From contig CM037473.1 in the NCBI GenBank assembly GCA_021014325.1, positions 14,632,696 to 14,696,695 of the forward strand: 64,000 nt of DNA, written 5' to 3'. The translations under genes and the position numbers were made by a program. A model generated the notes under the pieces. It did not search any database. It worked only from the letters and a program-made list of their open reading frames with translations, and was not told where the DNA came from. Of this stretch, positions 55,706 to 64,000 are shown in pieces; position 1 is the stretch's first letter, and each line of letters starts with the position of its first letter. This DNA is from Plazaster borealis. Its lineage: Eukaryota; Echinodermata; Asteroidea; Forcipulatida; Labidiasteridae.

Positions 55706-58073
55706 TGAAATTTCCGTAAATGTAAGAGTCTACATCACTCTACTTACCTGTTGAACGAATACTACATTTGCATAAATCCCGGCAGGCAAATTGCTAAGAA
55801 TTTTAGACTAAAAGATTTTACTGTTTTTGTGGGGGGGGGGGTCATTGGGTTGTGTACAAAGTTTTACCTGCATGGCTTCCAGACTCAGTAGTTCTTTTTG
55901 TGCACTGGTCTACTGATTCTCATAGGGGCACAGATGAGATAAATTGTTGGTTATCAAAATATATTTTTTTCACTTCAGGGTTTTTCTAATCTTTGGATAA
56001 GTAGTCAAGTTTATAGGAATCTGTTTTATTTCAAAAGTCATCATCTTTTTGTTATTTCTTAGAATGGTCGTCCACTTTAAAAGATGACAATTCTTCCTCC
56101 CTCTTTCATAATCGGTGTGAGTCAGATCCCTACAATACCAAAACATAAGCAGACTATTCTGCCCTCAGAGCCTCGATTCGGTTATCAATTATTTGTAATG
56201 GGGGAAACCAAAATGTCTGCACCAGTATAAAGGAACCACACACAAGAAGAATTCACAAATGAGACAAACTGTTGGGTTTTTTAGATATAATTTATTCCTA
56301 TTATTAAACATACTTTAATTGCTGCAGTAATAAGTGTTTCCGAACTTAGATACAACCAGGGTTCATTATGAGGGACAGTGAGAGAACCCTGGTTCTTGGT
56401 ATGGGGCTACGACGGTGTAGAATCCCATCCAAGCAATAAGTCAAATATCCAATGGGGATTTTTTCCCCCGTGAAAGGTCCTTCTGTAAAAAATAAAAACT
56501 GGTGGAATTTCTCATCACCGATTAGATTAAATTCAATTCCGTTATTTCTGAAATATTTGTCTAGATCCTATGATTCCCAACTGGTCTTATAAAAGCCAGA
56601 ACAATCACGTGCAGTTCGGAGCGTGTGATTGGCAGATGAGCCTAATTATGCAAAACTAGTTCCATGATTTTGATTTGTGAAGCAAAATCACGACGGTTAC
56701 GATTATACGAAATCACTTTAGATGCCAAGAAACAAGATGGTTCAAATCAATCTCTTCTAAAGAAAACCAAAGCAATCCACAAATTCCATTAAGTTTTACC
56801 TATAAACTAAGATGTTGTTCATTTACCCAGACCAGTAATATAACCGCATTGGAGTAGGGGGAGGGGAAGTCAAGGTCAACTGATGTCAAAGTTCACGTGA
56901 TGATCTCACAAATTCATTGACCTTTGCAACACCCCTTTTCTGAATATCTCAACTGATAGTTCTACACGCTTCTTGGGATATAACCAGATGGTAACGTAGG
57001 GGACACCCTTCTCCCTCCCCACTCCAACTAGTTAAAGTACCGGTTATCCACCGTGGCTTTGAGTAAACTCAAGCTGGTGTCCGGACTAAAAAACAATGGA
57101 ATCGATGTGCGTTTGGTGACTTCAAATTCCTTCACTCCAAATGTATAATCACTGTGAGTGGCAATCTTTACTGGTTGAAAGAAAGCCACCGGTAGTTTCT
57201 TTCTGTCTGTTCGGAGTCATGGCACGACAGAGCAAAAGTACCGGTTGTAGTATAAATATCATTCGCAGATGACAACTAAAAAAATAATAATTAGAGACAT
57301 TGAAGTCTCCATCACACCCCTATGTGTGGTAAATACTGAGTACAATTTGTACCGATGAAGGGGACTTATATGGCAGTGATTTATGCTGACTCTACTTAGA
57401 TAGAAGATAAAAGTTCCACATCCAGAAGACAGAACTCGAAAACGTCTCTGGGTATTTTGAATTTCTCAGAGAGAAAATGAAAGGAGTCGGTTGTGGGATC
57501 TGTGGGAAGAGTAGATACCGGAATCTACTCTTGACTGTTCAAGGATGAAGTTATTGTGAGATTGCATCGTGGGCTGGCTCCAGGTCTGATCGGCTCAAGT
57601 CCAAGTCATTGCCGATGGTCAGGCAAGCAGTGTACTATGAGAGAGTCCTAAAATCTAAAACTTTTTAACTTTTGTTTTTTCAAAAAAAAAAAAGCCTGAA
57701 AATGTTATTTTTGCTTTTACCTAGTAAGTTGTGTGATCTTGAAAATAGTAGGCCTACTCTTGTCAAGTTCATGTGATGAAATGAACATTATACGCAATAA
57801 TTTCATTTCATTTTATGTCAGCCTCTCAGCTTTGCCATCATTAGCTTGACACCAAGAAAGTTGAAAGATTCAATTTGATATTTCTAAAGTGACAACCAAA
57901 TTTAAACGAAAGACCTATAAAGAAGAAATATATAAAAAAAACTACATGAAGATGAGAAAAACGTCTGTCGAAAGACGTTATGTGAAAAAAGTTGACATGG
58001 GACCGGCGGGAGCAATGTCTACATTTTTGTACAAACAGAGAAACAAAGTTTAAAACAAAATTCGAAAACCTAG
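55706..58073. other. intergenic, nothing firmly identified
   Basis: A poly-G run lies at 55829-55840. The + strand at 57880-58050 is open for about 60 codons (lysine-rich) and 57992-58318 for 108, but neither resembles a known family and both grade into the purine-rich array. Confidence 0.4.
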
Positions 58074-58168
58074 AAGTGGCGTTGATTATGTTGAATATAG
58101 ATCTTAACAAATTCAACTTCGAAACGCAAGAAGAAAAGAAAAGAAACTTGGAACATAAGTCGATTGGT
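58074..58168 (+). repeat. 95-bp direct repeat, left copy
   Basis: AAGTGGCGTTGATTATGTTG ... TTCAACTTCGAAACGCAAG ... AAGTCGATTGGT; nearly identical to 59123-59216. The two copies bracket the first purine-rich array. Confidence 0.85.
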
Positions 58169-58319
58169 AAGAAGGCCCTGCAATGGGGTGTCTTGATATC
58201 AAAGACACTCCTTCTGCCAGAGCGGGAAAAACAAACAAAACAGCAGCAAAAAGAAGGAGACTTAAAAAAAAATGAAGAAACGAACCAAAGACACAAAAAG
58301 AAGAATAAAGGAAACTGAA

Positions 58320-59122
58320 AACTACAATGAAGAAGAAACGGAACTTGAGACAACGGAGAAGAAGAATGGAAACTAAACGAACAAAGAAGAAATAAGGAAA
58401 CCAAAGACAACAAAGAAGAAGAAAGGAAACTAAAAACAACAACGAAGAAGAAAGGAAACTACAAACAACAATAAAGAAGAACAGGAAAATACAAACAACA
58501 AAGAAGTAGAAAGGAAACTAAAAACAACAAAGAAGTAGAAAGGAAACTAAAAACAACAAAGAAGAAGAAAGGAAACTACAAACAACAAAAAGAGAAAGGA
58601 AACTGAAGACAACAGCAAAGAAAAAAGGAAACAAGGAACAATAATGAAGAAAAATGGAGACTAAAAACAACAACGAAGAAGAGATGAAACTACAAACAAC
58701 GAAGAAGAAAAAAGGAAAGTAAAAACAACGAGGAAGAAGAAAAGAGACTAAAAAACAAAAAAGAAGAAAAGGAAACTAACAACAATAAAGAAGAAGAAAG
58801 GAAGATAAAAACAACAAAGAAGAAGAAATGAAACTGAAGACAACAGCGAAGAAGAAAGGAAACTAGGAACAACAAAGAAGAAAAATGGAGACTAAAAACA
58901 ACAAAGAAGAAGAGATGAAACTACAAATAACGAAGAAGAAGAAAGGAAAGTAAAAAACAACGAAGAAGAAGAAAAGAGACTAACAACAACAAAGAAGAAA
59001 AGGAAACTAACAACAATAAAGAAAAGTGGAGACTAAAAACGACAAAGAAGAAGAAAGGAAACTAGAAACAACATAGAAGAAGAAAAAACTCAAAAGAACA
59101 ATGAAGAAGAAAGGAAACTAAA
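58320..59122 (+). repeat. purine-rich minisatellite, block 1
   Basis: About 27-30-bp units built on AAGAAGAAAGGAAACT and AAAAACAACAA. Almost no pyrimidines except in ACT and ACAAC. Long minus-strand frames over it (Phe/Leu/Ser only) are artefacts. Confidence 0.9.
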
Positions 59123-59216
59123 AAGTGGCGTTGATTATGTTGAATATAGATCTTACAAATTCAACTTCGAAACGCAAGAAGAAAAGACAAGACAATTGGA
59201 ACAGAAGTCGATTGGT
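59123..59216 (+). repeat. 95-bp direct repeat, right copy
   Basis: Lacks one A relative to the left copy and differs at a few sites. Confidence 0.85.
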
Positions 59217-59640
59217 TTATATTAACTGTTTATATTGAAATGTGACACTCAAGCTCTCAAGTTGAATGCGGATATGTATAAAAGGAGAACAGACAGATTG
59301 TTGATGTTGTTGCTATGCAATGGCATCCAGATGTTCAGCTCAAGAAAGTCAACAGAAAAATTGCAAGTTACCGGGATGTATTCTCAAAGATAAAGTCTGT
59401 GCTCGGGGTACGGCTAATGGTTTGCCTCGCTATGAATCTGGTGTTGCCATGAACCAAAGCGAGGCAAAGAAGAAAACACCGCACCCCTAGAGAACTTTGA
59501 AAATAAAACCCACGAAATTGATTTTTTTATTTTACAATCGAGCTTTGACAAATGAAGACATTCAAGTTATCTGCCTTTCCCCCTTAACCGAGATTTCAAC
59601 GAAAACAATTTGATAAGCCAACCGATTCATGATTGGGAAA
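59217..59640. other. non-repetitive island between the two array blocks
   Basis: Mixed-composition sequence with TGCTCGGGGTACGGCTAATG; no gene recognised. Confidence 0.5.
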
Positions 59641-60775
59641 CAACAAAGAGGGAAATAAGAAACTAAAAACAAAAAAGACAAAGAAAGGAAACCAAAAACA
59701 ACGAAGAAGAAGGAAACTAACAAAAACAAAGACGAAAAAAGACTAGAAACAACAAAGAAGAAAAAAAGGAAACAACAACAAAAAACAACAATGAACAAGA
59801 AAGAGAACTAAAGACAACAACAAAGAAGAGGAAAGGAAACTAGAAACAACAAAGAAGAAGAACAGGAAACTAAAGACATCAAAGAAGAAGAAAAGAAACT
59901 ATTAACAATAAAGAAGAAGAAAGGAAACCCAAAACAACAAAGAAGAAAGGAGACTACAAACATCATAGACGGAAGATATTGAACTATAACAACAAAGAAG
60001 AAGAAAGGAAACTAACAACAACAAAGAAGAAAGGAGACTAGAAACAACAAAGAAGAAGAAAAGGAGACTAGAAACAACAAAGAAGAGGAAAGGAAACTAG
60101 AAACAACAAAGAAGAAAAACAGGAAACTAAAAACATCAAAGAAGAGGAAATGAAACTAAAAACAACAAAGAAGAAGAAAGAAAACTAACAACAACAAAGA
60201 AGAAAGGAGACTAGCAACAACAAAGAAGAAGAAAGGAGACTAGAAACAACAAAGAAGAGGAAAGGAGACTAAAAAACAACATAGAAGAAGAACAGGAAAC
60301 TAAAGACATCAAAGAAGAGGAAAGGAAACTAAAAACAACAAAGAAGAAGACAGGAAACTAAAAACAACAAAGAAGAAGAGAGGAAACTAACAACAACAAA
60401 GAAGAAGAAAGGGGACTAAAAACAACAAAGAAGAAAGGAGACTAGAAACAACAACGAAGAAAGGAGACTAGAAATAACAAAGAAGGAGACTAGAAACAAC
60501 AAACAAGAAGAAAGGGAACTAAAAACAACAAAGAAGAAAGGAAACCAAAAACAACATAGAAGAAGAAAGGAACATAAAGACAACAAAGAAGAAGACAGGA
60601 AACTAAAACCATAATGAAGAAGAAAAGAGACTAGAAACAACAGCGAAGTAGAAAGGAAACTATACAAACAACAATGAATTAGAAAGGAAACTACAAACAA
60701 CAGCGAAGAAGAAAGGAAACTACAAACAACAACGAAGAAGAAAGGAAACAAAAAACAACAATGAAGAAAGAGGAA
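59641..60775 (+). repeat. purine-rich minisatellite, block 2
   Basis: Same unit as block 1, with a common variant AAAGAAGAAAGGAGACTAGA and about 40 units. Strong strand asymmetry (G+A on +) makes triplex-forming structure plausible. Confidence 0.9.
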
Positions 60776-61227
60776 ACTTTCTGGTGCTAGAAAACTCTGA
60801 CCAAGCTGACATGCGCTGCTAACCTAAGATGTACTTAACTTTTTTAACGTCAAGTACAATAAATATCTAATTCCTTAACCTACCTGAATAAATTTCAAAT
60901 AAAACGACCTGCCGAAAAACAAATGGTCTTGAAATTGCCTAGATTTAATTGAATTGAATCAGTTTGCCTAGCTGCACTTTTTGTGCACTGATTTCCTTTA
61001 AAAAAAACTTAGTCTATTGTGAACAGATTTGATAAGTACACTGCATTAAATAACAACTGGTCTAAAACAAAGAACCAGCCTGGAGCCAGCACCAATTTGC
61101 TGAGCGAGAGAAAAAGACAAGAAAAAAGCATCATCAGCATAAATGACTGCCATTCCTAAATGCAGCAGTATGTTTAATAAATCCAGGACCGTTGTTATAG
61201 AAGCGAAGTCTTGTAAATGATGAGTAT
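60776..61227. other. intergenic and 3' flank of the minus-strand gene
   Basis: Contains the minus-strand motif ATTAAA (61173-61178), 50 nt past the stop codon at 61228, a candidate poly(A) signal. Nothing else identified. Confidence 0.45.
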
Positions 61228-61317
61228 CTAGTTGAAAAGAGGGACGCCCTGTTGGAAGAGCTCCATCTGTTGTGCGAGCATCTGCTCTTGTAATTCCGGA
61301 GGGATGCTGTCCAGGAA
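61228..61317 (-). CDS. unknown gene, terminal exon
   Basis: Acceptor ATCACTTTAG, 90 nt, 29 codons and TAG. Encodes FLDSIPPELQEQMLAQQMEL and FQQGVPLFN. Confidence 0.73.
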   Translation of the reverse strand, partial: FLDSIPPELQEQMLAQQMELFQQGVPLFN

Positions 61318-63706
61318 CTAAAGTGATGAGGGAAAAACGGAAACGATGGCGGGAAACTCAAAGTAGGAAAGGACAGAATGGTGGCATATTCAAGTTAAAT
61401 AACGAGTGAAGAAAGACAAGTATGGATTGAAATCAGTCTGGGTTGGTAAACTTACACGAGTTAGAAAGGTGGAAATTGATAAGAATTCAAAACACAATGA
61501 CAGAGCAGATGGGAAAGGAGGGCTATGGATAAATGAGAGCATTTTGATTGGATTATGTTTTGAGGTTGTTGGGGGTTTTTTGGGGGGGTGTAAGATGTTA
61601 TGCCATTAGAATGCATCTTATATAAACTTAAAGTTATGTTCTTCGGTGTGAAGTAAACATTATGTCAACATGTTTTGTTTCGAATACCAAGTTTAACAGT
61701 GTAATTCAGTGCATTGCTAATAGTACTGTGAATCAAACTCAAACTGTGATGATTTTGTTTTTCTTCCCTGTTTTATTTTTACCTCGTCTGAGTTGAGAAC
61801 GACGAATCCCGGTCCTTCTCCAGGGACCATACCCAGGAGTTCAGGCAGGTTGATATCGGCCTCAAGAGGCTCTTCGGCATCCTGGGGGAAAAATTTATAT
61901 ATATTTCAGAAATATTTGTTAATTGTCGTAATTTGAGAATTGATTTCATTGCGTGACCGCGTTCTTTCAAATCCTTTCACCATCATTGAGTATAGGCTGC
62001 TATCACTATGTAGAGATTTTTGGGCGGTAAATGTGTGCTTTTCTTATGGGAATTGCCTATTAATCAACAGGTAACAGTGACACTATTTTGTAAGTTAAAA
62101 CAAAATTGCTTTGGAAAATATTCAAAATAATCTTGAGACAAAAAGACACTTTTATTTACAGTATGATAAGCATTACAAATTAAAGTGAACCATCAAATAC
62201 CAGTTTGATTTCAAAATAACTTTGAAATCAATCAAGTTCAAACCCATGTTTTAACCAACTCTTCAGTAAATTGCTTAAGATTTCGGTTTGGTTTTTTATT
62301 TGTGAAGAGGTCTTTTTCTTTTTACATCATCGACCGCGTTGAAGTAGACCGCGGGGTGTGGTGCCTGGATCGTCCCGAGAAGTCCTCGGGCATCGCTCAG
62401 AGCCTCCATGAGATTGTCCTGCAAAGAGGGAAATAATCAAAGCAGTGGTCATGTTCCCCGTGGATATTAATGTTCAAGGAATTAATATGAAGACGGGGCC
62501 AGACTATTTTAGTGTCAAGCCTCACTTTCATAGAAGGAAAAACATGTTTGGGCTTAGTTCTAAGATTTGTTGTTGATTGGGCCTTCAACAAAACAATTAC
62601 TATAAAGTTTAGTTTGTTGGTTTTTAATTGTATTTTGTTCAGTTGAGCTTTGGTCTTGTTTGTTTCACTATGAGAATGTTTAAAGAGGAAAATAATGAAA
62701 GCAGTGGTCATGTTCCCTGTGAGTATCAATGTTCAAGGAATCAAGATGAAGAAGGGGCCAAACTATTTTAGTGTCAAGCCTCACTTTCATTGAAGGAAAA
62801 CATTTTTGGGCTGAGCTCTAAGGTTTGTATAATGGGCTTTAAAAAGAAACATTACCATAGAGGAATAGATTGTTGATTTTTAGTTGTATTAGTCACAGAG
62901 TTGTAACCCTTCGCCAATTTCTTCGTATTTGATGAGTTGGGTTGTTGTTTTGTTGGTTTCACTCTATTGATTTAGTTGTGCATTGATCATTTGTATTGGC
63001 CGTCGGATATGGACTGATTGTTGACATGTTATCCTCATTACTTCTGTTGAAGCCAGACTGCTATAATAATGAAATGCGATGATATATACTGACACGTTAT
63101 GCTTGGCTGGAATTCTTTAATTGACACACGGATAATAAGTTTTGTGTTGCATATAAGTTTTCTCATTGCACTTGTCATCTTTCGCTGGGTGTAAGGAAGT
63201 GGGGGTCACAAATGAAACTGGGGCCGATTTCACAAAGATCTAAGATTGATCGTAACTGCAAATCAATCGTAGTTGCTTAGTAAAGTGTGATGTCACAATA
63301 CAAATCACTATGGTGATACTGAAAATTTGTCTTGCGATGAATTTTATTGCTTTGTGAAATCGGCTCCAGCTGGCCTCATAAAGTCGTTAAGGTTTCGGAT
63401 CTGTTTGGTTTCGTTTGGTTGATTAGTTAAGTGTAGGTCTTGATATACTTGGACATTGATGTGTACAAGTCGGCAAAATAGTTGGTTGAACAGTTGCTTG
63501 ACTTGTTGGTGTTTGTTTGAATGTTGTCAGTGAGAAATGAATCATGAAAGCAAGGAGTTGAGGGTAAGAGGATACTTGGACGAACCTTCAACTCCTGTCG
63601 AGCAATGGCCTTCTCCTTGATCTTCTTCTGTCTGATCAGATCCTCAGAGATGGTGTCATCATGAAACGATCCACCGTGGAGGATATCGGCCACCTTGCGG
63701 GACAAA
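61228..63706 (-). CDS. unrecognised protein, C-terminal four exons (gene continues right of window)
   Basis: Exons 63586-63706, 62326-62418, 61783-61881 and 61228-61317 join in frame to a TAG stop, giving about 133 residues. Seen: a charged helical stretch (SEDLIRQKKIKEKAIARQEL), then NLMEALSDARGLLGTIQ, then acidic EEPLEADINLPELLG, then FLDSIPPELQEQMLAQQMEL and a hydrophobic end GVPLFN. I do not recognise the family. The FLDSIPPELQEQML segment resembles a UBM-type ubiquitin-binding helix (Leu/Ile-Pro followed by an amphipathic helix), which is a weak inference. The gene is convergent with rabphilin and 16 kb away, so no functional link is implied. That it is a real gene is supported by four phase-matched exons with proper splice sites and higher GC than the flanks. 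Confidence 0.75.
61783..61881 (-). CDS. unknown gene, exon n-1
   Basis: Acceptor TTCCCCCAG, donor GACGAG|GTAAAA, 99 nt, phase 0 both sides. Encodes DAEEPLEADINLPELLGMVP and GEGPGFVVLNSDE. Confidence 0.77.
62326..62418 (-). CDS. unknown gene, exon n-2
   Basis: Acceptor CTTTGCAG, donor GATGAT|GTAAAA, 93 nt, phase 0 both sides. Encodes DNLMEALSDARGLLGTIQAP and HPAVYFNAVDD. Confidence 0.75.
63221..63367. mobile_element. GGGCCGATTTCACAAAG MITE, copy 2
   Basis: Left GGGGCCGATTTCACAAAGAT, right inverted GCTTTGTGAAATCGGCTCC. The interior has AAGATTGATCGTAACTGC against CTTGCGATGAATT. Same family as 50149-50287. Confidence 0.78.
63586..63706 (-). CDS. unknown gene, exon n-3
   Basis: Minus-strand acceptor CACCCCAAG and donor AAG|GTTCGT (weaker than usual). 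Encodes LSRKVADILHGGSFHDDTIS then EDLIRQKKIKEKAIARQELK. A second possible acceptor 15 nt further in (CCGCAAG|GTGGCC) would shorten it. The open frame upstream of the acceptor runs into a SINE. Confidence 0.68.
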
Positions 63707-63739
63707 CTTGGGGTGAAGTAATGAGACATTAGATCAATC

Positions 63740-64000
63740 ATTCTTAGTGAAGTACCTTCGGATGGGACATTAAGCCGTAGGTCCCGTGTACTAGAATTGG
63801 TAGTGCACAAAAAACACACATGCAGAACACTTATCGTGGTCGAGTAGGGGGGTTAACCCCGGTGTTTCTGGTTCACATAGCAAGCACCCTTGTTTACAAG
63901 TTTCCTCAGGCTTGTGAGCTACAGTGATTAGGTTCCCTTATGAGGCATCCTTGGTTTCATTACCAGAAATATATAATAATAATAATAATAACACCAACAA
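63740..64000 (+). mobile_element. SINE-like tail and AAT microsatellite at window end
   Basis: TACCTTCGGATGGGACATTA and GCCGTAGGTCCCGTGTAC form a tail common in tRNA-SINEs of marine invertebrates (from memory). The window ends in an AAT run at 63975-63992. It lies in the intron upstream of the 63586-63706 exon. Confidence 0.5.

Larger units (their letters stand above)
61318..63585 (-). other. introns of the minus-strand gene
   Basis: Introns 61318-61782, 61882-62325 and 62419-63585. The last holds a direct duplication: about 62445-62560 and 62697-62800 share AGCAGTGGTCATGTTCCC, ATGTTCAAGGAAT and TTTTAGTGTCAAGCCTCAC. It also holds the MITE at 63221-63367. Confidence 0.65.

Noticed and set aside
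57841..58442. Long minus-strand frame rich in Phe, Leu and Ser
   Set aside because: It is the complement of the GAAGAA/AAACAACA minisatellite and its edge; composition, not selection, keeps it open.
60416..60751. Membrane-protein-like frame on the minus strand
   Set aside because: Same artefact of the purine-rich array; the repeated LLFLVSFLL pattern follows the repeat unit.
63707..63819. N-terminal extension of the minus-strand exon (Met at 63819)
   Set aside because: This part overlaps a SINE tail; a normal acceptor at about 63707-63708 marks the exon start, and the downstream frame is the conserved-looking part.

Overview
This is a eukaryotic genome window: long introns with GT-AG junctions, many tRNA-derived SINEs, miniature inverted-repeat elements (MITEs) and minisatellites, and no bacterial-type gene packing. 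The repeat families resemble those I associate with echinoderms, possibly a sea star. That placement is inference from memory, not proof.

Positions 675-44771 (+ strand) hold most of one gene, a rabphilin (Rph3a-type) Rab effector. I resolved 13 coding exons whose phases join into one reading frame of about 549 codons plus a stop. The window opens inside an intron, so the N-terminal helix and the first half of the zinc finger lie upstream. In order the exons encode: the last four zinc-ligand cysteines; the Rab-contacting SGAWFF motif; a Ser/Gly/acid-rich linker spread over four exons that all begin and end in phase 1, including a 57-nt exon at 29065-29121; a complete C2A domain; a short linker; and a complete C2B domain ending at the TGA at 44769-44771. 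Both C2 domains keep all five calcium-binding aspartates, and C2B keeps a lysine-rich strand. The product is expected to be a cytosolic or vesicle-peripheral protein linking Rab3/Rab27 vesicles to calcium- and phospholipid-dependent exocytosis.

From about 44.8 to 61.2 kb I see no convincing gene. The interval holds a minisatellite of about 80-bp units, a satellite-like block of about 120-130-bp units, several MITEs, a decayed reverse-transcriptase remnant, and a 2.4-kb purine-rich GAAGAA/AAACAACA array on the + strand.

The right end (61228-63706, minus strand) holds the last four exons of a second, convergent gene. They splice in phase and end with a stop codon. I do not recognise the product. 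It has a charged helix followed by acidic, Pro/Leu-rich segments and a C-terminal motif like a short ubiquitin-binding helix.

The most distinctive non-genic object is an 895-bp element at 21264-22158. It has a perfect 8-bp target-site duplication (TTTATATC), matching ends, and mirrored subterminal arrays of CACTTCGTACC. Other notable structures are two foldback elements with long arms (20609-20718 and 53003-53247), duplicated tRNA-SINE composites, at least seven copies of a TTAA-ended MITE family, and two intronic minisatellites of 21-22 bp just upstream of the first C2A exon.
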